From Epiperipatus broadwayi (Eukaryota > Onychophora > Udeonychophora > Euonychophora > Peripatidae), in contig JAQFVV010012979.1 in assembly GCA_028023455.1 (NCBI GenBank), positions 186,001 through 250,000 on the forward strand: DNA of 64,000 nucleotides, given 5' to 3'. A program made the translations under genes and the position numbers. The notes below the pieces were generated by a model that saw only the letters and a list, made by a program, of their open reading frames with translations, was not told the DNA's origin and made no database searches. Positions 45,617 through 57,679 of this stretch are shown in pieces (the stretch's first letter is position 1; each line of letters starts with the position of its first letter).

Positions 45617-47926
45617 AACCTCTACGGGGAGGAAATTTTTAAACAGCTTCGTATATTTGAAAGAACGTGGAGTAAGAAATGTAAGTTACTTTGTAATTTA
45701 TCTTTTTTGTTAGCGTGCAAAAATCACAACGTTATACCCACTTGCTGTAAAATTGTGTTTCACAAGAACAATTATAATGTTAGTAAAATTCTAAGGAAAA
45801 CCAGCAATATTATTTTAAACTCTTTTATTAAAGAAACTCGGAAAAATTTAGACAAAATTGATAAAGTATTGCTACATTTACGTTTATTCCTTAGTAATAA
45901 AATACATCCTTTACTGTGGACTAGTTTTGATCGTATTGCAAGTTTTCGATCGTTTAAAGATTCGGAATTGGTAACAGCAAAGCAAAAGAAAAAATTGCAA
46001 ATGCTAATTAGAACACAATCCCCAAACATTATGTATCCAAATCAAAAAACCGTTTACAATTTATCTAAGAAAGCCCTCTCTACAGATGAAATTTCGGTTT
46101 TAGAAAAAGGTTTCAATTTTGCTTTAACACCTTCCCGGATACCTTTTGAGAAAATTGTCTGTAATGTTGAATCAGCTCTTGATAAAATTGATTCTACATC
46201 GGCTGATTTAGCTAGAGCTGAGATTTGTAATATTTTAAAAAAAGCTAAGCTTCCTAAAAATAATTTTTCAAAGAAAGAAAGACAAGCATTAAATAATATA
46301 AAATCGGACAAATCAATTGTTGTACTTCCAGCTGATAAAGGTAATGCCACAGTTGTAATGGATCGTGACATTTACCATAATAAAATTTTAGATCTGCTTA
46401 GTGATAAAACTTATAAACTATCAAAAAGAGATCATACTACATATTTGGAAAAAACAACAAAAGCTATTATTAATAAATCACCTATTGAAACAGAGATAAA
46501 AAATAAAATAATCCCTCGTGAAAAATCTTATGTCTGTCCAAAATTTTATGGACTTCCAAAAATTCACAAACCAGATACCCCTCTTCGTCCAATAGTAAGT
46601 GCAATAGGTTCTCCAACTCATATTTTAGCTAGATACTTATCGGATTTCATTAAACCTACAATCCCATCTATTAAATCATATATTAAAAACTCTCTTCATT
46701 TTATTTCTGTTTTAAAAAGTTTAAAAATTAATGCTAGTGACATTCTGGTCAGTTTTGATGTCGTGTCTTTGTTTACAAACATTCCAATTGATGAAGCTTT
46801 AAATATAATCTCACAACGTTGCAATTTACCAGACCATATTATTGCTTTGATTAAACATTGTCTCTTAAATACATATTTTGTATACAATGGACAGCATTAC
46901 AGACAAGTTTTTGGTACTCCTATGGGCTCACCTATCTCAGGAGTAATAGCTGATTTATTCATGGAATATATAGAAACTCGTGCTTTAGAATCATCATCTT
47001 TAAAACCTCTCATTTGGCTCAGATACATAGATGACACTTTTGTCATATGGCAACATGGAAAAAATACATTAGATGATTTTTTCTTACATTTAAATAATAT
47101 GCATCCTCATATTAAATTTACAATGGAGACAGAGTCTGATGGAAAACTCCCTTTTCTTGATGTTCTAGTCACCAGAACACCAAATAGTTTATCTTTTTCT
47201 ATTTACAGAAAGGATACACACACAGACAGATATTTACATTTACATTCTCATCATCACCCAACTCAGATAGTTTCTGTAGCCAAAACTCTTTTAAATAGAG
47301 CAATTAACCTTTCAGATGACACACATCTGAAAGAAGAAATAAATCATATTAATAGTGTTTTATTAGCAAATAGTTATAATTACAAATTTATAAAAAAAGC
47401 CTTATTTCAAGCCCAAAATAGACAAAATAGGAAACAAAAAGATGATAAGTCAGCTATTAGGATTTGTGTTCCATATGTAAAAGGAACTACAGACAGTATC
47501 GGACGTATATTAAAACGCTATAATATAGATACAGCATTTTCTGCTCATCAAAAGATCAGCAATATAATAACCAAGCCTAAGGATTCAATCCCTCTTGAAT
47601 CTCATGGTGTCTATCAAATCTCATGTAAAAATTGTAAAGCTTCTTACATAGGTATGAGTAATCGTCGCATCAGTGTTAGGAGAGATGAGCATGCTAATGC
47701 AGTTAAACAACACTCATCATCATCAGCACTCTCACTCCATACTATAGATTCAGGTCATAAAATAGATTTTTCTAGTACCAGGATCATATCCAGATGTGAT
47801 AATCTCTACCAATGCAAAATCAGAGAAGCCATTGAGATACTTAAAAGGCCAGATTGTATCAATAAGCGAGATGATACGTGCAAACTTCCTCCTATTTGGA
47901 AAGATTTCTTTAAAAAACATTCTTAA
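45554..47926 (+). CDS. PLE reverse transcriptase / GIY-YIG endonuclease, complete copy
   Basis: A 790-residue frame with no internal stop. It encodes the two-domain protein of a Penelope-like retroelement. The RT copies element RNA and the GIY-YIG endonuclease nicks target DNA to prime synthesis. Visible: an N-terminal region to about residue 250; the PLE-typical block VVLPADKGNATVVMD at 256-270; FYGLPKIHKP at 331-340; RT motif A FDVVSLFTNIP at 401-411; motif B GTPMGSPISG at 454-463; catalytic YIDD at 491-494; FLDVLV and YRK-HTDRYLH at about 534-562; a basic linker; then the endonuclease with GVYQISC at 685-691, CKNC at 691-694, YIG at 698-700, Arg in SVRRDEH (707-713) and a conserved Glu near 758-761. 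The ATG at 45554 lies in the shared terminal region; the open frame and leader position favour it. The three near-identical copies suggest recent activity. Confidence 0.96.
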   Translation: MNPQNMYFIYLTRANLRFNITNLYGEEIFKQLRIFERTWSKKCKLLCNLSFLLACKNHNVIPTCCKIVFHKNNYNVSKILRKTSNIILNSFIKETRKNLDKIDKVLLHLRLFLSNKIHPLLWTSFDRIASFRSFKDSELVTAKQKKKLQMLIRTQSPNIMYPNQKTVYNLSKKALSTDEISVLEKGFNFALTPSRIPFEKIVCNVESALDKIDSTSADLARAEICNILKKAKLPKNNFSKKERQALNNIKSDKSIVVLPADKGNATVVMDRDIYHNKILDLLSDKTYKLSKRDHTTYLEKTTKAIINKSPIETEIKNKIIPREKSYVCPKFYGLPKIHKPDTPLRPIVSAIGSPTHILARYLSDFIKPTIPSIKSYIKNSLHFISVLKSLKINASDILVSFDVVSLFTNIPIDEALNIISQRCNLPDHIIALIKHCLLNTYFVYNGQHYRQVFGTPMGSPISGVIADLFMEYIETRALESSSLKPLIWLRYIDDTFVIWQHGKNTLDDFFLHLNNMHPHIKFTMETESDGKLPFLDVLVTRTPNSLSFSIYRKDTHTDRYLHLHSHHHPTQIVSVAKTLLNRAINLSDDTHLKEEINHINSVLLANSYNYKFIKKALFQAQNRQNRKQKDDKSAIRICVPYVKGTTDSIGRILKRYNIDTAFSAHQKISNIITKPKDSIPLESHGVYQISCKNCKASYIGMSNRRISVRRDEHANAVKQHSSSSALSLHTIDSGHKIDFSSTRIISRCDNLYQCKIREAIEILKRPDCINKRDDTCKLPPIWKDFFKKHS

Positions 47927-48020
47927 ATTTAACATTTTTGCTATTGGTGGGATTTTTAATGTTTTATTCAAACCAGTGATTGTAGCGCCTCTACAACCAT
48001 CTTTCTACCTTTTTATAACT

Positions 48021-48058
48021 CTGTGGATGGCTTGTGTGACCAAGTCGAAACGTCAGTA
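48021..48058 (+). ncRNA. Hammerhead-like fold in PLE terminal region, copy 3
   Basis: Same sequence as 45489-45526, now downstream of the copy 3 ORF. The core substitution is the same. A hammerhead on each side of the ORF would allow unit-length RNA release from a tandem transcript, which is inference. Confidence 0.4.
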
Positions 48059-48119
48059 TATTGATATTAAAAGTTTTTAACACGGATGAACCCGCAAAAT
48101 ATGTATTTTATATATATAT

Positions 48120-49495
48120 AAGGCTGAACTAAATATGACAAAAATTGTTATTTAATAAATAACTTTCTGGGTTTACATCCATAGGGTTGAAGTAAAAGAG
48201 GACCTTATTTACTTCAACAAAAAACTCCAACTAAAGAGCTATTAATAGTAAATGAGAAACCTGGTTATACCTCAGGGATTGTCTGTTATTGGTGATCATT
48301 TATTTCTTGGCAGAAACCCAGGTTAAAGATTATCTCTGATTACATGGATATTATCTTTTCTATTTTTTACTACATGCATATAACAATATTTTAACATTTA
48401 TATATGTATCTATTATATAATTTAAATTAAACATTATATAACTAAGTATTAACAAAACAAATGGACAACAAATATATTAATTCAATTATAAAAAATATCA
48501 GTGGAACAATAAAAGCAAGAGCACACTTATGTATGCAAAAAGGATAATGAAATACAGAGGATAAATCTCCATATAATATTTTTTAGTTCACAGTGATTTT
48601 TAAATTTCTACAACCTCTTCTCATATGCAGTTATAAATGACTTAGAGTCATTATTTCAATAGAGCTTTTGCTAAAGTGTTTTAATAAACTCATTGCCTTT
48701 TGTTGCAACATGTTACTGTTTATAATATAATCCTCAAGACTCTTTCTCCTCCTCTTCTTCTTTATTTTTGCTTACTTTATATAATATATAATATCAAATT
48801 TCCACTTTTTTATACTTTATAGTTGAAACTGTAATCAATTAAATAAATATATATTTTGTTATAAGTGTAAAAGAGTGGAGTTTTGATATATATTACATTA
48901 CTGTTTACTGGACATTATTTCTACTAACATTTTTCACATAGATTTGATGTTTCTTGATGCAACATGTTTTAGTTTATCAGAGAATACTTTTTGATCTTAT
49001 CTTCTGCCTACAAATTTAATGCTTTTTCAGTTTTCACTCAATACTTAGCATATATTGCAGATGTCATTTTCACAATTTCATGTGAATACAAATTATATTA
49101 ACATATATTTATTTTTCCTGGTTCTAGTATTTTTTTAAAATTAATAATTCATTGAATATCTAGTTAGATTTAGCATATGACTTCTTTTAGGTTTGTCAAA
49201 ATTCCTAGCTTCATCAACTTTGCACATTAGAACCATCCCAAAGACAGTTTTAATTTTCTAAGTCAAACAGAGATATAATGAATGCAGTGTTTTCCTCATA
49301 TTTTTACAGTTGATTGATGAATGTGTTAGACTGAGAGAGAGCCTGAGATAAGAAAATGACTTGTTTTTCAGGTAGGTACACATGAAATTAAAAATTTCCA
49401 CTTTGAACAAATTTATTATTTAATATTTTTTTCAGATTATAAATTACTGAATTTGCAAATTTTTGAGTAGGAGGATATGATGGACTTACAATAAA
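48120..49495. other. AT-rich non-coding DNA
   Basis: No gene is recognised. Around 48165-48330 there are short inverted matches ('ttctgggttta' against 'aacccagg') that may be a decayed foldback. Confidence 0.45.
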
Positions 49496-49499
49496 AGAA

Positions 49500-50285
49500 A
49501 TACTCAATGAATTTTACTAGCACAGTGTCAGATCGTAATTATATTTAGATAGTAATCATAGCTGTTCACTAGTGCCATACTATTATATAAATTAGTAACA
49601 TTAAATTCAGAGATAATCTCATTTCAACCACAAGATAAAGACTTTGAGAAAATATGTGTGACCATCTTATTTTTGAACCTAAATGCACTTAAATAGACAA
49701 ATCTTAAGTATCCCAGAATGAGAGTGTGAATATAATAAATCATTCACTTTACATCCATTTCTTGTTAATAATCTTATTAATATTATGAAATATTATAATT
49801 TACTTTTTACTATTATTAGATGTTCCACAGTGTCAAATCGTAATTATATTTAAAAAGGATGAGAGTATCTTTGAATTTAATATCACTGATTTATATTATC
49901 ATATGGGAATAGTGAAGAGGGATAATTACTTTCTAAATATAATTAAAATCTGACACTGTGCTAGTAAAATTCATTGATTATTACATAGTGTAATATCTAA
50001 TATTAGCACAAAGTAAATTATATTTCATAAATTTTAATAAGATTAAAAATAAATGGATGTAAAGTGAATGATTTATATATTCATGGTCTTATTCCAAGAT
50101 ACTTAAGATTTGTCTTTATAAGCGCAATTAGGTTCAAAAATAAGATGGCCACTCTTATTTTCTTAAAGTCCTTATTTTGTGACTGGGATGAATATCCTCA
50201 AATTTAACATCACTGATTTCTATTATAGTGTAGTACCAACAAAGAGGAATGATTACTTTCTAAATATAATTATAATAAAAGGCAT
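49500..50285. repeat. Nested foldback complex
   Basis: The terminus 'tactagcacagtgtcagat' at about 49515 pairs with 'atctgacactgtgctagta' at about 49949, forming one inverted repeat. The same 'cagtgtcaaatcg' block recurs inside at about 49828. A second inverted pairing links 'catcttatttttgaaccta' (about 49662) with 'ttaggttcaaaaataagatg' (about 50130), running out to 50285. This looks like an inverted-repeat element inserted in, or duplicated with, another copy. No transposase is visible. Confidence 0.75.
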
Positions 50286-50410
50286 AATATATAAATGAAT
50301 TGCTTATTTTTCCATGGAAAACTTAATAAGTCTACAAAAAAGATATCTGGCAAATGTAATAAATAAAAGTTGACTCCAAAATAACTTTGCATTATGGAAA
50401 TAAATGCTTA

Positions 50411-50785
50411 GTGTCAACCTGGGCATGATAATAATATTGTTGTCAACAAGGGAAAGGGTATTTCATCAACAGATTTTTAATAATATGGATCACTGAAGAG
50501 ATAGAGGGTGGACTACATTGAAGCTGTCCATTAAATTTGAAGATTTATTATCTTAATATAAACCAAATTCTGATAATATATGTGTGACAAATGATAATCT
50601 GGACCAACTGATGACTGCCAGTTCTACATGAAATACATATATTGGAGATCATTTATTTTTTTCACATATGGTCATGCATATCAGTTGTATGAGATAGAGT
50701 AGATAGCTGAGGGAGGCTTGAAAGTCTGTGCTCAAGTTCCATATAATTACATCTAAACTCTAGGTATATAAATTATACTTGTACA
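50411..50785 (+). repeat. Family A single arm
   Basis: Plus-strand copy: 'ctggaccaactgatgactgc' and the terminus 'gaaagtctgtgctcaagttc'. Beyond the terminus, similarity to the flank of 18322-18362 continues ('atctaaa', 'tataaa', 'tatac'), then a CA/TA microsatellite starts. This supports a longer 3' end for the family than the foldbacks alone show. Confidence 0.8.
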
Positions 50786-50831
50786 CACATACACACACAC
50801 ACACATATATATATATATATGTGTGTGTGTG
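50786..50831. repeat. (CA)n(TA)n(TG)n palindromic microsatellite
   Basis: The CA run, TA run and GT run are mutually arranged as a palindrome: CA on the left pairs with TG on the right around a TA centre. Confidence 0.95.
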
Positions 50832-50851
50832 TTAAAAAAACAATATTCCAT

Positions 50852-51432
50852 GTAAAGTTGTAATTATTTATTAAGCACACAGGAAGTATATGTAAACACC
50901 TTTAAGACAGGCTTTAACCTGTATCAAATGCACCTTGCAATTTATAATAGCCAAGCAATATCTTTATTTTACCGATAGAGGGAACTCCCAAACCATGACA
51001 CAAGATAGCGACTTTTCAAGGTGCATCTGATACAGGTTAAAGTCTGCCTTAAAAGTGTCTCCATATACTTCCTGTGCACTTAATAAATAATTACAACTTT
51101 ACAATAGTTTATATATTTCCAGTATAAAGATCGTAATATTAACTCATTGTAAATCACAAAATTTCGCAATGTTAATTTGTATAGGAAATAGTGGACTTAA
51201 ACAGTGAAGAAAACAGCTTCATCCTCCCAAATCATGATACTTCAGATTGGTCTATATAAGTGGAAAGTTAGGTTAAAGATAAGATGGCTGCTCTTACCTT
51301 TATAAAAGTCGCTGTCATGTGTTGTGGTTTGGAAGGTCTCTCTATTGGCAAAATAAAGATATTGCTTGGCTATTATAAATTTCAAGGCACATTTGATACA
51401 GGTTAAAGCCTGTCTTGAAAGTGTTTAAATAT
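50852..51432. repeat. Foldback plus a third inverted copy
   Basis: Arms 50852-50936 and 51018-51103 are close complements, for example 'gacaggctttaacctgtatc' against 'gatacaggttaaagtctgcc'. A third copy at 51307-51432 is an inverted version of 50886-51013, including the loop ('ccaagcaatatctttatttt' against 'aaaataaagatattgcttgg'). Successive insertion or unequal exchange of one inverted-repeat element would explain it. Confidence 0.85.
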
Positions 51433-52379
51433 TCCATGTAATAGCTGGAGAAAGCTCAGCAATAGTGTTTCTAGATAACTATCATATATTTATTGACAAC
51501 CTCAAGTTAAATTACTTTCTTTAGTTACCAATAATAACTTTTTTGTGTTGTGTTTACTTAGAAACAAAAAGAGTGACAACCATGGGTTCTCTTTTTGTTT
51601 CTAAATAAACCAAGAGAAAAATGTATTTTTTTATTATATAGAATATCCTCTTTTTTTTGTTTATATTATAATTAATCCATAAAAATATTTAATTTAATAT
51701 AGATATAAATATGTTTTGGAATAAACCATGTATTATTTTGCTTAAATTCCCTATGTATTCATCATGGTCAAGGTTAAGGTCTTAATAATAATAAGAAAAA
51801 TAATACAACGTTTAATCCAAAAAATACATTATTGTCATAATATGACTATAAAAAATATTAAATATAATATATATATAAAATAATAATAGAAAACTAAATT
51901 ACTAATAAATGCATTCTAGTAGTTCATTAATCTCTTTAGTGAGAGCAGCAAGAACACACACACACATACACACAATTTCATATATTTATTTATGACAATT
52001 TTACACATTTATTTATAGTAATATTTTAACTTATTTATAATTTCCATACAGTTTAACATATACAAACCATTCTCAGGTAGATAATATAAATATAATATAG
52101 AATATATATAATAAAATTATAATGACAGTGAATGGTACAAAATGTATACAGCTAATATTTCCTAAAGTATGATGTTTATTATGTTTAAAAATATAGTCTT
52201 CTCAATAGATAAAATGTTTATTCCTAGTATGTTAACATCAATAGTGTATATAACCTGCTGATTCTCTGCAAAGTTGAGTGATCTAAATATAAAGTTTTAG
52301 CAGTTATTATTTCTAGTTTTTTTTAAATTTAATTTTGGTTATACAAGTTGGTAAAAAAAATATATTTTCATGTAAAATA
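51433..52379. other. AT-rich non-coding DNA with a small hairpin
   Basis: A hairpin pairs 'acttagaaacaaaaagag' (about 51554) with 'ctctttttgtttctaaataa' (about 51587). A CA-rich simple repeat lies at about 51955-51975. No gene. Confidence 0.5.
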
Positions 52380-54480
52380 TTATATAATCATGTTAGGTCT
52401 TTTAATTGTCTTCGTTTTACAAGTAAAAAAAAAATAGTTCTAATTTGAATCAGCATTTTATATTTAATGAAATTGTTATATATCTTCTGAAACATACCCA
52501 CCATTGTTATATTATTTCTGTTCTTTATTTCTAATTTAAATTGTACCACATACAATACTAGAGTTTTAACATAACAATTTTTTGCTTTTATGAACAAGTT
52601 TTTAACAATTCTCAGTATTCTCCTTATGATTTTATAACTTTTTTTATTTCCTTGAAATGTGTTCTACAGGAATTATTACAATCAAAATTTATTCCAAGAT
52701 CTTTGTAACATTTTTTAAATATAATTGTTTTGTATCTATATAGTAATTGAAACATTAAATGCATAAAGCTAAGCTAATCAATAAATAATCAAAATCACCC
52801 CAAATTCACAACTCAAACAGTCTAGCTAAAATATAAACTCTGAAGCACAACCAATGGTTTCACTGCTACAAGCAGATTTCTCATGTGTAAGGAACTACAA
52901 CATTTTCTTTACACTTGAGAAGTCTGCTTGTAACAGTGAAGCCATTGATTGTGCTTTAGAGTTTATTTTTTGGCTAGTCTGGTTGACTTGTGAATTTGGG
53001 GGAATTTTGATTATATAGTAATTTGTATCAAAAAATTGTAGTTTCTGGTATATGAACATAGCATTTTTCAACATTTTTATGCTATTTCTAATACACCAGT
53101 TTTCAAAACAATGTAAATCATCCTTGTAATTTAAACTTGTCAAATGAATCACATATTACCTTAAATATTTTGTTATCATCCACATATGATAAAATTTCAG
53201 AATGCTTCATATTTTGGTCTATATCTGCTTTAAAAATGTTAAATAACAAAGGTGCCAAAACTTTTCCTTGAGAAGTGCATTGATTGATGCTTATCAATTC
53301 ATTAGATTGATTAATGAGATGAATATAAAACTTATGATATTTTAAGTAAGAAGCTTATTGATTTAATTTCTTTTATATGTATTTCCAATTTTATCAGTTT
53401 GATTACTAATAAGTTATCAGAAACTGAATAAAATGGAGATGACAAATCTAGATATATGATATCAATCCTTTTCCCAAAATGCAAGACGTGTTGTATGATC
53501 TTGAATTGTTACAAGATTAATAATAACTGATTTTTTCAGTACAAAACTATACTAAGATTTTATTATAATCTTATTAATATGATTTTTTAAAACATTTTTG
53601 AATAAAAAATTTTAAAATTTTAGAAAAAGTTAATAAAATGAATATTGTTCTGTATTTTTTAAATCATTCTTTTATACCTTTTTTGTAGATACAATTCTAG
53701 TTACTTTTAAATTCCTGTGAAAAATCTCCTTATTTAATGATTTCCTTAATAATTTTTGCATTAAAGGAGTTATTAATTCACAGCATCCCTTCAGAATAAA
53801 TGGTGAAGTTTCATACAAATTAAAATTTTTTTATTTCTGAGTTTTTTTTTTATTGCTCTTTCAATAAATTGTGGATTTATATTTCCTATGGAAAGAAATA
53901 CATTTTTGATGAATTATTAGAATGTGTTTTATTACACTCATTAGGTGTTTCATTTATTTTTGTCTTACTATTATGAAATTTTTCAAAACGTTTGAGAATT
54001 CCTTTAAAGTTATACCTTTATAATTAGATGTCAAGGCTATGGTTTTCTGTGTTACATTAACATGTTTATTGAAATAGAAAAATGCTTTAGGCTGAGATTT
54101 AAAATAATTTTTAATATAATTTGTACAATTTTGTATTTTTTATAACATTTCTTAGATTTATTACATTATTATATTATATTTTTTGTTTTAATATTTCTTT
54201 CTAATGATGTTCTTTTCTATTTATAATAAATGTAAGTTCTGTAGTAAATCAGATAGGAATTGTACATTTTGTCTCAATAGTGTTTGATATATTCTATTTT
54301 ATAATATTATGAATAGTCATCAGAAATTTTTCAATAGCAATATTTATATCACTAATATTGTGTAAAAAACTCCAGTTATATTTTTTAAAACTTTCATATG
54401 TTTTATTATAGTTACTTTTTCTAAACTGTTTTTGCTGATTGTATTTTTGATTTCTTTTATATGTTAGATCTACTACTACT
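52380..54480 (-). pseudogene. Decayed CR1/Jockey-like LINE, reverse transcriptase region
   Basis: The minus strand, read across frameshifts and stops, gives a recognisable non-LTR reverse transcriptase. From 5' (high coordinates): INRKEHH near 54230; YKGI/LKGILKRFEKF near 54000; IVSTKK-like and KYR-IFILLTFSKIL near 53640; DHTTRLAFW near 53480; VLAPLLFNIF near 53250 (motif B region); catalytic YVDD at 53175-53186; CFENWCIRNSIKMLKN near 53080; then after a foldback insertion, CYKDLGINFD near 52700 and RRQLKDLT near 52395. Many stops make it non-functional. The order and spacing match the RT and C-terminal domain of CR1/Jockey-type elements; the exact clade is not certain. The upstream endonuclease was not found. 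Confidence 0.78.
52749..53011. mobile_element. Foldback element inserted in the LINE, with 12-bp duplication
   Basis: Arms 52785-52890 and 52910-53013 are close complements, for example 'agcagatttctcatgtgtaa' against 'ttacacttgagaagtctgct'. Direct repeats 'tatatagtaatt' at 52737-52748 and 53012-53023 flank the insertion. LINE homology stops at its edges and resumes on the far side, so the element inserted after the LINE. About 36 bp at the left edge are outside the arms. No coding capacity. Confidence 0.75.
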
Positions 54481-54559
54481 AATAAACAAATATGTGATTA
54501 ATTAATGAAGTTATTACTAAAAATAATAGTGATTAATAACAACAACAATACTAATAGAA

Positions 54560-54845
<286 letters not shown>

Positions 54846-55990
54846 AATCGAATAATTAATTATTATTTTAAAATTTAATATTGTGTAAAAAAATTTTTTG
54901 ATGTATTGAATAATATTGTCTATCTTTCCAAACAATCGATTTAGAAAACAAAAAAACTTGTGACTTGCTGAAGTGCAATATAAAATGCTGAGAAAAATAT
55001 TAGTAGTCAATTTTGATTCTACTTTTTTCTTTTCTTGTAAGAGACTTCATATATTTATTTATTTGATAATCATCAAACTTATGATGGGTTAACAATATCA
55101 GTGAGGTGAGGATGACTCTCTCCTTTTCTTTATTAGCTGTATTTATAAAGAACTAAAGGATAATTAAAATTTTTCAAGGATTTCTTTCTCATTCAGCTAC
55201 ATCACAAATGTCTAATCTTTATATCAACAAAGAACAAATGACAATTTAGATATGAATTCTATTGCTAACAAGTAATTTGGATTCTCATTTATGGATAATT
55301 TGACTTGAAGATTGAAAAAAAATCATCGTATAAAAAATATGCCCGATAAAAGAATGTAAAAAGATTTTGACTATTTTATTTACTGCAACACTAATTTAAA
55401 AAAATGGGTTGTGTGAAAGTCTCAGTTCGAACCCCTTATAGTACATTATATATGTGCAGGTGTGTGTAAGCCTGTATAGTGTATTAATTTAAAAATTGCT
55501 TTAATGATTTATAAATGAGTCATATAGTTGATTTCAAAATAAAAATAGTAATAATCAAAAGCATAATATAAACATAAAATTTGATTAATGTATTACATTT
55601 TAATTTCATTAATGTATATTTTAATTATATTAAAGACTTACTGAATATTCATTTTACTTTTAAATAAAATAAAATATACACGATGTTAAAAGTGAGTAGA
55701 CTTATTTCTATTATCAAAACTATTAAAGGTTTAGCATTGAATTATCTCAATATTAAGATGATATCAATTAATAAACAATTAATATATTTAAGATAATCGT
55801 TTACACATTTGATCTTTATTAATTTATTTTCATTTATTATATAAGAATACAGATATCAAGAAGAATATTTTAATTTTCAATGCACATATTTAAATAAAAA
55901 AATATATATTTGAGAAATGTATATGTTAAAGCTTATAACAATATCTCTACCCAACTTTATAAAAAATATGTTTACAAGTAACATATTCAC
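54846..55990. other. AT-rich non-coding DNA with a family A tail remnant
   Basis: At about 55410-55445 'gtgtgaaagtctcagttcga' resembles the family A terminus. No gene is recognised in the rest. Confidence 0.45.
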
Positions 55991-56082
55991 AAAACACAAC
56001 CTAGTCTTGCGTTGTTAGCCGAGAGGTTGTGGGTTCGCGTCCCGGCCGATGCTATGACACATGGAAAAAAAAAACACAACCT
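55991..56082 (+). mobile_element. Short tRNA-derived SINE with 12-bp target-site duplication
   Basis: The body 56003-56070 carries 'gttagccgagaggttgtggg' and B-box 'gggttcgcgtccc' (56031-56043), then 'ggccgatgctatgacacatg' and an A-tail. Compared with the copy at 28039 it lacks about 30 bp between A and B boxes. Direct repeats 'aaaacacaacct' at 55991-56002 and 56071-56082 are perfect. Confidence 0.87.
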
Positions 56083-57168
56083 AAATGATGAATGATTAAA
56101 AAATATAAATTAATATGCATATCTTTGTCCTGAAGCAAATACATATGTGTAAATTTAGAGTTATGATATTTTTTTACCACTATCAATTTATTTAAAATAA
56201 ACAATTACTTATTAATTTTTGTAAAATTAATAGAAAACATGCATTAGTTAAATTATGAATTATGCATATAGCACGTATTGAGTTATTTGTCAATGTATTT
56301 ATTTGTTGTTATTATTTAATATGTCTATATTAAATTAATTATATTTATGAAAATAAATGTTTTTTTTTTATTATTGGTTCTCATTTCAGCTCATATATTT
56401 CAAATCATCTATTTATGTGATTACATATTTTAATTTATAGTTTATTAGACATAAGTAATAATTATTAAGGTCAAATATTTGTAGTACAGTATGAATATTA
56501 ATTCCGTTAAAGCAGTAATTAAGATCTTATCTTAGTATTTATATTTTTGATGTGGTAACCATCACGAGCTTATAAACCAGTTATCGAATTATATGTAAGA
56601 AAAGATTCAAGCTGGTGTACATTACTTAGATAATCTGGCTTACACAGCACCCAAGAATTAAAACTAGTTGCAAGTCTGGATAAAGAAGAAATAAATGATT
56701 TTTAAATCTTCTTTCTCAAGCTCCATATTTTATAAGTGTTGCTATAAACATACAATTCGCCATAAAAGATATTTGTCTTTATAGCTATAAATAATGCATA
56801 ATAAAATTAACTTTATAACATTACATAAAATAGGCTTGCCTAAAGTATGATGTACATTTGATTTTGACCATTACAATATATATAAATCAATAAGTAGATT
56901 TACTCTTAAAATTTTGTTTACTTTGGTTTCTCTTATTATATCATTTGTTCAAGTTATATATACACATTAGTATTGTTGGAAGAAAACTACTATTTACACA
57001 CACACACACACATTCTCCTATCAATGCTTTTAAAATATTTGTTGATAGGAGTGTGCTTGTCTATTTTATAATGTATATAAGAAAAGTAGTTTTTTTCTGC
57101 AATATATTACATGACTATAAATGTTATATTATGATTTATTGCACACGCACATGCATACACATACGCAC
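56083..57168. other. AT-rich non-coding DNA
   Basis: No gene is recognised. A (CA)n run at about 56996-57012 sits beside a hairpin, 'cattctcctatcaa' against 'ttgataggagtgtg' (about 57011-57054). Confidence 0.5.

Positions 57169-57679
<511 letters not shown>

Larger units (their letters stand above)
41168..48113. mobile_element. Penelope-like element cluster (three copies)
   Basis: Three copies of one PLE form a single block: copy 1 on minus (41168-43732), copy 2 on plus and 5'-truncated (43731-45553), copy 3 on plus and complete (about 45527-48113). Copies 1 and 2 meet head-to-head with a 2-nt overlap at 43731-43732; copies 2 and 3 are in tandem and share the intervening terminal region. This matches known PLE behaviour: 5' truncation, tandem and inverted partial copies, and pLTRs made from neighbouring copies. 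Both outer ends abut (TA)n (41154-41167 and about 48110-48119), consistent with insertion into a TA repeat, though a duplication there cannot be distinguished from the microsatellite. The copies differ at only a handful of positions, so the insertion is recent. Confidence 0.95.

Noticed and set aside
47796-48080. 94-codon frame after the PLE ORF (also at 45264 and 41230)
   Set aside because: It overlaps the end of the main ORF and the terminal region in another frame and shows no domain; its repetition only reflects PLE copy identity.
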